Shown: positions 52,575 through 58,897, counted from the first letter of the stretch. The stretch is DNA of 64,000 nt from DASVTR01 sp036387475 (GCA_036387475.1 DASVTR010000023.1:229816-293815); one strand, 5' to 3'. The notes: a model not told the origin generated them from the letters alone. Made by a program: numbers and translations.

Positions 52575-54008
52575 TCATCCCTTTCTTTCCGGCAGCGGCG
52601 TTTCCAGAATCTCCATCAGCAGTTCCAAACGCGACGGACGACTCAGCAGCGGAACGAGATTCGGAAGCGCGTAATAGTCACCGGCGAAGGTGAACGTCTG
52701 ATAGCCGACCTTCAAGCGCTGCAACTCGCGCTCAAGGTAATTGCTATGTTGGCCCACCTTGACGATAACGATGTCTGGCACGACCTTCATCTCCTCGCAG
52801 TAGCGCGGAAAGACGGTGCTGAAATATGGAGCGGTATTCTCTTCCTCGTCCGTCACGATGATGAGTTGCTCCACCGTTTGCTTGCGCAGGCGCAGGATTT
52901 CGAGCGGTGCGCCGATGCTCGTGCCGCCGTCTGCCTTGATGTAGCGGAAAGCCTTTTCCCAGTCAGACAACTCGCGGCCATGCGCCGCCACACGGCACGC
53001 CATCGTGTCAAACGCATAGACGAACAACTCCGCCTCTGTGACGCCCGAAACGAGCGCGCCGATGTGCTTGCCGACTTCAAGCGCGATGGTCATGCTGCCG
53101 CTCTTGTCAACGAGCAGGGCCGTCGACTTCGTGATTTGACCACGCTTTCTGACCTGCGAACTGGCGACACGTTCTAGTTGCGCCGTCATGCCCTTATCAA
53201 CGCCCGCGACTTCCGCAGCTTTCATCGCTTTGAAGGCCGAGACACGCTCCGTTGCGTTTGCCGCTTGGGCCAACTTTTCGTCAATTAGCGCCTTCACTTC
53301 CGCGTGATCGAGCGCGCCGCGCTTACGCAGTGCGGCCATGTTGTTGATGACCTCCTGCGGCGACATCTGGTTGATGAGCGCCGCGAGCACAACCGGCGTC
53401 AGCTTTCTGACAGCGCCGACGGCGATTGTGAACGGGATGCCATGTTCGACAATAAGCTCTGCCTGCTCTGCCGCATCCTGCGCCTTCGCCAGTTGCTTCA
53501 AAGCATAAGCGAGGCTATCGCTTGGCGGCTCATCCTTGAAGAGCACAGCATTGGCCCGCGCGTCAGGCTTAATGTGCAGGCTGGCGTAGAGATGTTTCAT
53601 GCTCTTACGCGCACGCAGCGCCGCGCGGTCGAAGAAAACAGGATTCGCTTCGCGCTCGCGCAGGTATCGCGTGACAGCCGTGCGCGCCGAACGCGGTAAG
53701 CCGCCGCGCTGCTGCTTCACGAAATCAACGACGCGCGCCACCTGATACGGCGGCAACTCCTGCAGCATCACGAAGCCCGCGCCCCTGTGACCGGGCACAC
53801 TGCTGCCCAAAAGGTTGCCGATGAAGACTTCCTTGTGGTCGCGCACCTCCCCGGTCTGCTGATACCAGACGGCGAGGTGGCCGTAAAAGAGCGGGTCACG
53901 CTCGACCATGCTGCGGTGCAGCGCCGCCACTTCATCAAGCTGGCGGTGCGGCGTCGTTAACAAGCTATTCAAAATTTCAAGGCGCAGATCGCGCTCAAAT
54001 GCCTGCAT
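52575..54008 (-). CDS. TROVE/Ro60-like RNA-binding protein with VWA domain
   Basis: 477 residues from the ATG at 54008 (GGAGGTAGCC ribosome binding site). Residues ~1-290 are helical repeats of the HEAT-like type found in TROVE modules (PYQVARVVDFVKQQRGGLP, RARKSMKHLYASLHIKPDAR, LINQMSPQEVINNMAAL). Residues ~295-470 form a von Willebrand A domain with an intact MIDAS: ALLVDKSGSM, then DGGTSIGAP and IIVTDEEEN. Bacterial TROVE proteins (Rsr) bind Y RNAs and misfolded RNA and hand RNA to nucleases. Three Y-RNA-like units lie directly upstream, which strongly supports the call, though a plain VWA protein is the alternative. Confidence 0.8.
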   Translation of the reverse strand: MQAFERDLRLEILNSLLTTPHRQLDEVAALHRSMVERDPLFYGHLAVWYQQTGEVRDHKEVFIGNLLGSSVPGHRGAGFVMLQELPPYQVARVVDFVKQQRGGLPRSARTAVTRYLREREANPVFFDRAALRARKSMKHLYASLHIKPDARANAVLFKDEPPSDSLAYALKQLAKAQDAAEQAELIVEHGIPFTIAVGAVRKLTPVVLAALINQMSPQEVINNMAALRKRGALDHAEVKALIDEKLAQAANATERVSAFKAMKAAEVAGVDKGMTAQLERVASSQVRKRGQITKSTALLVDKSGSMTIALEVGKHIGALVSGVTEAELFVYAFDTMACRVAAHGRELSDWEKAFRYIKADGGTSIGAPLEILRLRKQTVEQLIIVTDEEENTAPYFSTVFPRYCEEMKVVPDIVIVKVGQHSNYLERELQRLKVGYQTFTFAGDYYALPNLVPLLSRPSRLELLMEILETPLPERKG

Positions 54009-54026
54009 GGCTACCTCCAAAAAGAA

Positions 54027-54099
54027 GTGATGAGTGATGAGTCATGAGTGATGAGTGAAAATCATTCTTTCTGTTACTCATCACTCATTACTCATCACT
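54027..54099. repeat. Intergenic hairpin repeat, 'TGATGAGTGATGAGT' family
   Basis: Arms AGTGATGAGTGATGAGTCAT and TACTCATCACTCATTACTCA. A single arm of the same family recurs at 54404-54432 between Y-like units B and C. Confidence 0.8.
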
Positions 54100-54107
54100 T
54101 TTTTATT

Positions 54108-54230
54108 CCCCCGCGCGAGTCGTGAAAGCCGTTGTTCATACGCGGGACTTGAACCCGCAACTGTACGTTCTCAAAACGTATGCTCTACCATTGAGCGAGT
54201 ATGTAAGCTTTCGCAGTCGGGGCGCGGGGA
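54108..54230 (-). ncRNA. Y-RNA-like unit A, with unpermuted tRNA-like domain
   Basis: On the minus strand the 5' end CCCCGCGC pairs with the 3' end GCGCGGGG, then an internal loop, then GAAAGC with GCUUUC. On top of this stem sits a tRNA-like domain (54134-54205) in normal order: D arm, anticodon arm with loop UUUGAGA (anticodon UGA), 5-nt variable loop, and T arm with loop UUCAAGU. The acceptor stem has an A-A mismatch and continues toward the end-pairing stem rather than ending in a free 3' end. A Ser-type UGA anticodon on a short-variable-loop body is abnormal. This is the form expected of a tRNA-mimicking bacterial Y RNA. Confidence 0.72.
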
Positions 54231-54296
54231 GCAAATCTAAATTCAAATCAAAGCGTTGGGCTTATCCTTCCCTTTGTCATCCCGTCGTTATCTTTT

Positions 54297-54374
54297 TCGC
54301 TCCGCGCAAGTCGGAGAAGCAATGCTCACAGGTTGGTGTTGTGTGTAAGCTTCTAGTGTTAGGGCGCAGAGCGG
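54297..54374 (-). ncRNA. Y-RNA-like unit B, short form
   Basis: About 78 nt with the same end-pairing stem as units A and C (GAGCGG.., CUCUGCGC with GCGCGGAG) and the same AGAAGC/GCUUCU second stem. The 3' strand CCGACUUGCGCGG is shared almost exactly with unit C. The apical part is short and lacks D, anticodon and T arms. It is either a minimal Y RNA or a decayed copy. Confidence 0.6.
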
Positions 54375-54446
54375 AAAATCTCACTTCAAATCAAAAACTC
54401 CTATCAACTCATCACTCATTACTCATCACTTCTTTACTTTTGTTAG

Positions 54447-54595
54447 TGCCCCGCGCAAGTCGGAAAAGCTTTCTTCACTTGGTGCTCTAGCCATTGAGCT
54501 ACAGGAGCATGAGATGCTCCCGACAGGATTCGAACCTGCAACCTCCCGCGTGTCAGGCGAACGTGTGTATGCTTCTCAAGTCAGGGCGCGGGGCC
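54447..54595 (-). ncRNA. Y-RNA-like unit C, with circularly permuted tRNA-like domain
   Basis: The end-pairing stem (CCCCGCGC/GCGCGGGG, plus GAAGC/GCUUU) encloses 54484-54561, a complete four-arm tRNA-like fold in permuted order. Reading 5' to 3' the RNA has anticodon arm (loop CUGACAC, anticodon GAC), 5-nt variable loop, T arm (loop UUCGAAU), acceptor 3' strand CGGGAGC, a short linker, acceptor 5' strand GCUCCUG, then the D arm. The acceptor stem is seven perfect pairs, extended by two more and closed by a CUC triloop, so no free CCA end exists. The join to the Y stem lies at tRNA position 26/27. Confidence 0.78.
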
Positions 54596-54607
54596 GTTAA
54601 CTTTTCA

Positions 54608-54808
54608 TTAACCGTAAACTGCTTCAGGACGGACGATCATGTCGCCGCGCTGCGTGCGGTCAACGACGTAAGGCTGTAAGCTCTCCGGGTTGACATTGAG
54701 ACGACGCGCGAGCCGCTCCTTCAACCCCTGCTCGCTCGTGACCGTCTGCAAGCCCAGATGGCCCTCTGTGAAATCGAACGACCGACCCTCAAAACGAACG
54801 TGAACCAT
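54608..54808 (-). CDS. Small protein, candidate ubiquitin-like (beta-grasp)
   Basis: 66 residues with a strong AAAGGAGG ribosome binding site. The order of predicted elements is strand (VHVRFEGRSFDF), turn, helix (SEQGLKERLARRLNV), strands (LQPYVVDRTQRGDMIVRPEA), ending VYG. That order, the size and the terminal glycine resemble small ubiquitin-like proteins such as those of the PRTRC gene cassettes, which also carry a ThiF-type protein. Sequence identity to ubiquitin is not evident, so the call rests on fold guess and on the E1-like gene 3 kb downstream on the same strand. It lies directly ahead of the Y-RNA-like units. Confidence 0.6.
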   Translation of the reverse strand: MVHVRFEGRSFDFTEGHLGLQTVTSEQGLKERLARRLNVNPESLQPYVVDRTQRGDMIVRPEAVYG

Positions 54809-54925
54809 TTCAAAACCTCCTTTGCAAAAAGCCGCATGCTAAGGCAACGCGCGCTGCCCCAAGCGTCGCGGCTCATTCCCCTTTTCCACGCGACACGATA
54901 GATTGCTAACGTCAGTACCTTGTGA

Positions 54926-55026
54926 AAAGCAGAATCCAGAATCCAGAACTCAGGAGTCAGAATAAAGAAGTACAGAATAAAATCGGGCTTCAGCCTCTTA
55001 TTCTGAATTCTGACTCCTGACTTCTG
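54926..55026. repeat. Intergenic hairpin repeat, 'CAGAATCCAGAACTCAGGAGTCAG' family
   Basis: Arms AGAATCCAGAACTCAGGAG and CTGAATTCTGACTCCTGACT around a GGGCTTCAGCCT core. Related to 19300 and 57766. Confidence 0.75.
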
Positions 55027-55028
55027 CT

Positions 55029-55577
55029 TTACGCCACCGCCTCCACTTCCGCGTCCAGGAAGAGGTAGGGCCGCCATTCGGGGCGTGAGTCGGCGTAGTG
55101 CCGTAGCAGCGCGCGGTCTAAGCCGTAGCGGAGCGCGCTCGGAGTCGCCAGCAATGGCATACGCGCTTCGTCCGGTGTCCGGTCGCCCTTGCGCTGGTTG
55201 CAGGGCTTGCAGGCTGTGCAGAGGTTCTCCGGCTCTGACTGGCCGCCGCGCGAACGCGGCAGGATGTGGTCGAGCGTTAGCTCAAACTGCGTACCCTTCG
55301 TGCCGCAATACTGGCAGCGCATCTTGTCGCGCGCCATAATGCGTATGCGCTGCTTGCCCGAATCGCGGCGACGCTTGCGCACGTCTATGTATTCGACGAG
55401 CCGCACGACGCTCGGCACCGCGAAAACGAAATGCTGCGAGCGCAACACTCTTGAGTTGTCAATCTCTATGGCCTGCGCCGCGTGCTTCCACACCAGCCGG
55501 ACGGCGCGAGGGACATCAATCATGCCGAGCGGCTCGTATGAAGCGTTTAAGAGCAAAACTTTTCTTGAGAGAATCAT
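55029..55577 (-). CDS. HNH endonuclease family protein
   Basis: 182 residues. The N-terminus VLLLNASYEPLGMIDVPRAV is typical of a widespread stand-alone HNH family. The HNH core reads CQYCG...LTLDHILPRSRGG...NLCTACKPCNQRKG, with two CxxC zinc pairs, the DH of the first H, and the N and K of the end. The family nicks or cuts DNA in some contexts, but the housekeeping role of this subgroup is unknown. A GGAGG site precedes the ATG. Here it lies between the 265-aa unknown and the ubiquitin-like candidate on the array strand. Confidence 0.9.
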   Translation of the reverse strand: MILSRKVLLLNASYEPLGMIDVPRAVRLVWKHAAQAIEIDNSRVLRSQHFVFAVPSVVRLVEYIDVRKRRRDSGKQRIRIMARDKMRCQYCGTKGTQFELTLDHILPRSRGGQSEPENLCTACKPCNQRKGDRTPDEARMPLLATPSALRYGLDRALLRHYADSRPEWRPYLFLDAEVEAVA

Positions 55578-55712
55578 CCTCGTTGGCCTCCTTTCTTACG
55601 GTGTGTGCCCGGCTTCAAGCGATGGGCGATTGTTCAAAAGTAATCAGTTGTAAGAACCGAAGGCTCGGCTTGCGAACCTAAGCTTTATCCGAGCCTCCGG
55701 CCTGTTGTTTGG

Positions 55713-56510
55713 TTAGTCCAGAAAGACAACGCGCTGGCTTCCCGGCGCAATGCCTTCTGTGTTCATTTCAACACGATGCCAACCGTTAAGCACGATTGTC
55801 TTGTGATCGGCGTGCCAGACACGGCCACGCACGTAGACGCCAGCACCGCGTTGCATACGCGTCCAGTTTAAACGACGCGCCGATGGACGCGCCGCGATGA
55901 GTTTTTCGTACTCGCTCATCGTCAGACCTTGCGGGTACTTCCAGTTGACCATCACGAGCACGCCGCCCATGCGATACAGGTACTGGCACATGTGCGGCTT
56001 GCCGCCGTTGCCTCGGCTGATTGGCTCGTTGCGATGCACGAGCTTTTCATCAACCTTCAACTCCGGCTCAGGGATAAAGAACCACTCGCCCTGTCGAACG
56101 AAAGCCTCGTTGCGACGACGCAGGCGATTCTTCATCCGCCGCAGGCGATTGTCTATTGCCATGCGCGCGGCTGGCGGTTGCAGAGCCTCCATTGCTGCGC
56201 GCACGCCCTGTACGCTCTTACCCGGTACGGCGCAGACGAACCAATGGCGCTCGTCGTGGCCGCACAGAAACTTCTCTTTACTGCCGTTCTCGCGTCGTGC
56301 CAGAAGCAAGAGGTGACGCATCTCCGGGCGCAGGTCAATCACTTCATACTCGATTGCCTCATCGGGCGGCAGTCGAATATCGAAATACTCGCCTTTGCTG
56401 TCCGCACCGATGTCTATGCCGCCTTCGGGAGGCCAGCGACTGCGCGCTTCGCCAATCTGCAATCTGGCTCCCATGCGCGCAAACTTCTTCTGCAATAATC
56501 CGATCTCCAT
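55713..56510 (-). CDS. Hypothetical protein at the end of the tRNA array, 265 aa
   Basis: No family recognised with certainty. Residues ~30-110 are beta-rich (IDIGADSKGEYFDIRL, MRHLLLLARRENGSKEKFLC) and include GHDERHWFVCAVPG, a motif with His, Trp and Cys that looks conserved. Residues ~110-140 are a very basic helix (RLRRMKNRLRRRNEAF) suited to nucleic-acid contact. The C-terminal third is again beta-rich, with HMCQYLYRMGG and YVRGRVWHADHKTI. Soluble, no signal peptide; AGAGGAAAG site before the ATG. Its place as the first protein gene after the tRNA array, upstream of the Y-like RNAs and TROVE gene, suggests RNA work. Confidence 0.75.
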   Translation of the reverse strand: MEIGLLQKKFARMGARLQIGEARSRWPPEGGIDIGADSKGEYFDIRLPPDEAIEYEVIDLRPEMRHLLLLARRENGSKEKFLCGHDERHWFVCAVPGKSVQGVRAAMEALQPPAARMAIDNRLRRMKNRLRRRNEAFVRQGEWFFIPEPELKVDEKLVHRNEPISRGNGGKPHMCQYLYRMGGVLVMVNWKYPQGLTMSEYEKLIAARPSARRLNWTRMQRGAGVYVRGRVWHADHKTIVLNGWHRVEMNTEGIAPGSQRVVFLD

Positions 56511-56758
56511 AACTTTCCTCTTCTAACACTCAATCTCTTGAGTGATACTTTGAAACTCACGCGGGAGCTGCCGAACTTTGCCGAAATGATCGTCTTTCCT
56601 TCGTCAAGCCCTAGCCCCGCATCAATACCACGGTGCCCTTCGGCCCGCAGCAACATTTGCGCGACAACCTTTGTTCTGTTCTATGTTCCATGCCGACCTC
56701 CATTTTTGATTAAGGGTTAAAAGGGAACGAACAAGCTTTTAAGGCTCGCCGTCAGAAA

Positions 56759-56829
56759 AGCACGCGATGAGATTCGAACTCACGTCTCCGGTTTTGCAGA
56801 CCAGCGCCTGACCACTCGGCTTCGCGTGC
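56759..56829 (-). tRNA. tRNA-Cys (GCA)
   Basis: Acceptor GCACGCG pairs perfectly; loop CUGCAAA with U33; T loop UUCGAAU; U73 as usual for Cys. Last tRNA of the array in transcription order. Confidence 0.9.
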
Positions 56830-56851
56830 GAGAGCAAGGGTGAAAAAGCAA

Positions 56852-56934
56852 GTATGAACGCGGAACGATGAACGCTGAAGTAAAAGCAGTTTGTCTTTCA
56901 TTCCGCGTTCATCGTTCCTACTTCATCGTTGCGA
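56852..56934. repeat. Intergenic hairpin repeat, 'GAACGCGGAACGATG' family
   Basis: Arms AAGTATGAACGCGGAACGAT and TTCCGCGTTCATCGTTCC, lying between tRNA-Cys and tRNA-Ile within the array. Same family as 1683, 24824 and 36712. Confidence 0.75.
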
Positions 56935-56938
56935 TTAG

Positions 56939-57011
56939 TGGTTGAGGCGGGCATTGCACCCGCGACCTCGCGCTTATCGGGCGCGTGCTCTTCTAGCCGA
57001 GCTCCTCAACC
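56939..57011 (-). tRNA. tRNA-Ile (GAT), C33 and altered T loop
   Basis: All four stems pair, but the anticodon loop is CCGAUAA (C33 in place of U33) and the T loop is UGCAAUG (G55). Both changes hit near-invariant positions. Confidence 0.75.
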
Positions 57012-57012
57012 A

Positions 57013-57118
57013 TAAAACGTCTTCGAGAATCGGAACTGTAAGAATTTGAGCCTTCCGCCTACAGCACGCTCGCGCTGGCGCTTCTGTCAGTTTGAGCCAT
57101 CGTTCCGTTTTTCATTAT
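57013..57118. other. Array gap with decayed tRNA-like or Y-like sequence
   Basis: About 105 nt with end complementarity AAAACG/CGUUUU on the minus strand and fragments resembling a D arm and a T arm. No full tRNA fold could be built. Possibly a decayed gene. Confidence 0.3.
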
Positions 57119-57190
57119 CTGCGGAGCTTGGATTCGAACCAAAATTTCCAGGGCCAGAGCCTGGCGTCCTTCCGATTGAACGACTCCGCA
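57119..57190 (-). tRNA. tRNA-Gln (CTG)
   Basis: Acceptor UGCGGAG; anticodon loop CUCUGGC; T loop UUCGAAU; 4-nt variable loop; G73. Confidence 0.85.
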
Positions 57191-57197
57191 ATAAAAT

Positions 57198-57289
57198 TCG
57201 GGGCAGCAGGAATCGAACCTGCACTCTTGCGCTAATCAGGCGCTAATACCGTTTATAAAACGGCTGCTTTACCGTTAAGCTATGCCCCG
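57198..57289 (-). tRNA. tRNA-Ile-like (TAT) with a second anticodon-type arm (GAT)
   Basis: Acceptor CGGGGCA is perfect and D and T arms are normal. The usual anticodon arm has loop UUUAUAA (UAU). A second 4-bp arm with a 7-nt loop CUGAUUA, which would read as anticodon GAU, stands in the variable region (25 nt). Read as a long variable arm this is a class II tRNA with an Ile anticodon; read literally it has tandem anticodon arms both matching Ile codons. Confidence 0.7.
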
Positions 57290-57305
57290 CGCTTTGGTGT
57301 GTTGG

Positions 57306-57377
57306 CTGCGGCGTTTGGACTCGAACCAAAATATCCGGCTTCAAAGACCAGCGTCCTACCGATTAGACGACACCGCA
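57306..57377 (-). tRNA. tRNA-Gln (TTG)
   Basis: Acceptor pairs with one G-U; anticodon loop CUUUGAA; T loop UUCGAGU; G73. Confidence 0.85.
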
Positions 57378-57389
57378 AAAAGTTTGGTA

Positions 57390-57462
57390 ACGGGCGCGAG
57401 CGTCGCACCCCTCTGTTTGTTCAGGCACATGAAACCTGTGAGCCGCTCTTGCTCTATGCCCG
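57390..57462 (-). pseudogene. Degenerate tRNA-Met-like (CAT)
   Basis: A clear anticodon arm (CAGGU/GCCUG, loop UUCAUGU) and D arm, but the T arm keeps only about three pairs (loop region UGCGACG) and the acceptor stem pairs at five of seven positions. Confidence 0.5.
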
Positions 57463-57489
57463 CGAGAAAAGTTTTGCTGTCGAAAGAAA

Positions 57490-57562
57490 TCGCAGGAGCG
57501 GGAGTCGAACCCGCACGCGCTGGGCTATGAATCCAACGGGGAAGCCCGCCTTCCATCCTGCG
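57490..57562 (-). tRNA. tRNA-Met-like (CAT)
   Basis: Acceptor CGCAGGA perfect, T arm GCGGG/CCCGC with loop UUCGACU, anticodon loop UUCAUAG, an A31-C39 mismatch and an odd D region (small loop, extra Cs). No initiator-type GGG/CCC anticodon stem is seen. Confidence 0.65.
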
Positions 57563-57593
57563 AAGAGAAAAATCCCTGACGAAGATATGTGGG

Positions 57594-57672
57594 TCGGGGC
57601 GTGAGGAATTGTTTCTCCTCGCCACTCCACGCACCCGCGCAGTCGCGTCCTGACGGGTTGAGCCACGCCCCG
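57594..57672 (-). pseudogene. Degenerate tRNA-like sequence
   Basis: A perfect 7-bp acceptor stem (CGGGGCG/CGCCCCG) and D-arm-like text, but the T arm has an 8-nt loop lacking UUCRA and no standard anticodon arm fits. Confidence 0.4.
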
Positions 57673-57685
57673 ATAATCAAAATGA

Positions 57686-57760
57686 AGGTGGTGGCAGGAA
57701 TCGAACCTGCACGCGTTCGTTTACGAGACGAATGCTCTGAGCCAGTTGAGCTACACCACC
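57686..57760 (-). tRNA. tRNA-Thr (CGT)
   Basis: Acceptor GGUGGUG perfect; anticodon loop CUCGUAA; T loop UUCGAUU; normal D arm. Confidence 0.88.
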
Positions 57761-57765
57761 ATAAA

Positions 57766-57880
57766 AGCAGGAGTCAGAAGGCATAAGGCAGGAGTCAGAA
57801 GAAATGAAAATCGGAAGAAGCGGGTTGCAGCCGCTTCTTCTGGCTTCTGGATTCTGACTCCTGACTTCTGCTTTTCTGAA
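57766..57880. repeat. Intergenic hairpin repeat inside array, 'AGCAGGAGTCAGAAG' family
   Basis: Arms AAAAGCAGGAGTCAGAAG and CTGACTCCTGACTTCTGCTTT, with an inner AGAAGCGGG/CCGCTTCTT stem. Same family as 19300 and 54926. Confidence 0.8.
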
Positions 57881-57895
57881 TCACTGTGCTATTGG

Positions 57896-57968
57896 CTGTG
57901 GCGCTCGGATTCGAACCGAGATGGACCTGATTAACAGTCAGGCGCTTTGCCGGTTAAGCTACACCACA
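57896..57968 (-). tRNA. tRNA-Asn (GTT)
   Basis: Acceptor pairs with one G-U; anticodon loop CUGUUAA; T loop UUCGAAU; G73. Confidence 0.9.
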
Positions 57969-57975
57969 AAATTCT

Positions 57976-58133
57976 GATGTCGGTTCCACGCCTTCGGGTG
58001 ACGGAGGCGCGCCTTGCGCGTCTTGTGTCATCCAGCGTCCGGCTGTTCGTCCAGAGGTGAGGTTTTGCAGAATCAAAGGTTGGTCTTCTGGTTGGTCTCT
58101 GGAAGGCGTGCTTTTTTCATGGCCGCCGACATC
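57976..58133 (-). ncRNA. Candidate structured RNA within the array
   Basis: On the minus strand GAUGUCGG pairs with CCGACAUC at the ends, an internal bulge follows, then CACGCCUUC pairs with GAAGGCGUG. Inside are CCAGAG/CUCUGG and a GCGC-AAG-GCGC hairpin. The end-pairing layout is like the Y-like units but there is no tRNA arm set. The family is unknown. Confidence 0.5.
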
Positions 58134-58144
58134 ACTAAACTTGA

Positions 58145-58219
58145 TGGTCGAGAAAGGATTCGAACCTTTGACGTTCTGTTTGTAGGACAGACGCTCTGGC
58201 CTGACTGAGCTACTCGACC
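58145..58219 (-). tRNA. tRNA-Val (TAC), C33
   Basis: All stems perfect (acceptor GGUCGAG; anticodon stem UCUGU/ACAGA). Loop CCUACAA has C33. Confidence 0.82.
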
Positions 58220-58234
58220 GCGAGAATTGAAAGT

Positions 58235-58306
58235 TGGAAGCGGGAATTGAAACCACGTCTCGGGCTGAGGCTGCGCCCGCGCTCCTTTCCGTCTAAGCTA
58301 TTTCCA
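58235..58306 (-). pseudogene. Degenerate tRNA-like sequence
   Basis: Five acceptor pairs (UGGAA/UUCCA), a D-arm-like GCU/AGC, a T loop UUCAAUU with a weak stem, and a CGGGC/GCCCG stem with a 9-nt loop where the anticodon arm should be. Confidence 0.4.
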
Positions 58307-58323
58307 CATAAAGAAAACTTTGG

Positions 58324-58399
58324 TGAGCCAGGCAGGACTCAAACCTGCGACCCTCTGCTTAGAAGGCAGATGCTCTCGGTTCAACTGAGCTACTGGCCC
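58324..58399 (-). tRNA. tRNA-Arg (TCT), T-loop C56U
   Basis: Acceptor pairs with one G-U; loop CUUCUAA. T loop UUUGAGU lacks C56, which normally pairs with G19. Confidence 0.8.
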
Positions 58400-58415
58400 T
58401 TTGAGTAAAATTTGG

Positions 58416-58487
58416 AACGGGCGACCGGAATCGAACCGGCGCATCAGGAGTGGAAGACCCGTGCTCTGCCGTTTGAGCTACGCCCGC
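58416..58487 (-). tRNA. tRNA-Gly (TCC)
   Basis: Acceptor GCGGGCG with a G-U end pair; loop CUUCCAC; a U31-U39 mismatch and a 4-nt variable loop; T loop UUCGAUU. Confidence 0.72.
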
Positions 58488-58509
58488 GCCTGTGACCGAA
58501 AATCTTTGG

Positions 58510-58583
58510 CGAGCCAGGAAGGACTTAAACCTCCAGCCTCCTGTTTCGAAGACAGGCGCTCTTTTCGTTTGAGCTACTGGCCC
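58510..58583 (-). tRNA. tRNA-Arg (TCG), T-loop C56U
   Basis: Acceptor GGGCCAG; loop CUUCGAA; T loop UUUAAGU again lacks C56. Similar to the Arg (TCT) copy, so probably a duplication. Confidence 0.8.
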
Positions 58584-58643
58584 AGGTGTCTTGTTCGTTT
58601 AATTGCCTGAGAGTGAAGCTCAAGCTTTGGTGCGAGGGGTGAA

Positions 58644-58718
58644 TGGATCAGCGGGGATTCGAACCCCGACCTAACAGTTTGCAGGACTGTCGCTCTGCCG
58701 AAATTAAGCTACTGACCC
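58644..58718 (-). tRNA. tRNA-Ala (TGC), C33
   Basis: Stems intact (ACAGU/ACUGU anticodon stem); loop CCUGCAA has C33; T loop UUCGAAU. Confidence 0.82.
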
Positions 58719-58733
58719 GTGCGTTGAAATTGG

Positions 58734-58806
58734 TCTAGGTAGGAGGATTCTAACCCCCGCCACGAGTTCCCAAGACTCGGATGCTACCAAGCTACACCAT
58801 ACCCAG
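58734..58806 (-). tRNA. tRNA-Pro (TGG), T-loop C56A
   Basis: Acceptor CUGGGUA; loop CUUGGGA with the usual G37; T loop UUAGAAU lacks C56. Confidence 0.8.
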
Positions 58807-58824
58807 TTAGAAAAATTAAAAGAG

Positions 58825-58897
58825 TGGGCCAGGAGAGATTCGAACTCTCAACTCCCGGCTTAAAGGGCCGGTACTCATCCGTTTGAGCTTCTGACCC
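58825..58897 (-). tRNA. tRNA-Lys (TTT), C33
   Basis: Stems intact (CCGGC/GCCGG); loop CCUUUAA has C33. The 33/34 bond is the one cut by PrrC-type nucleases in tRNA-Lys(UUU). Confidence 0.82.

Noticed and set aside
54122..54490. Plus-strand ORFs across the Y-like RNAs
   Set aside because: They read antisense through structured RNA and repeat arms; no ribosome binding site.
57013..57118. A tRNA-Phe that would complete the array
   Set aside because: D-arm and T-arm fragments are present but no GAA anticodon loop or acceptor stem could be built.
57954..58256. Minus-strand ORF of 100 codons over tRNA-Asn, the structured RNA and tRNA-Val
   Set aside because: It runs through two tRNA genes and has no coding signature.
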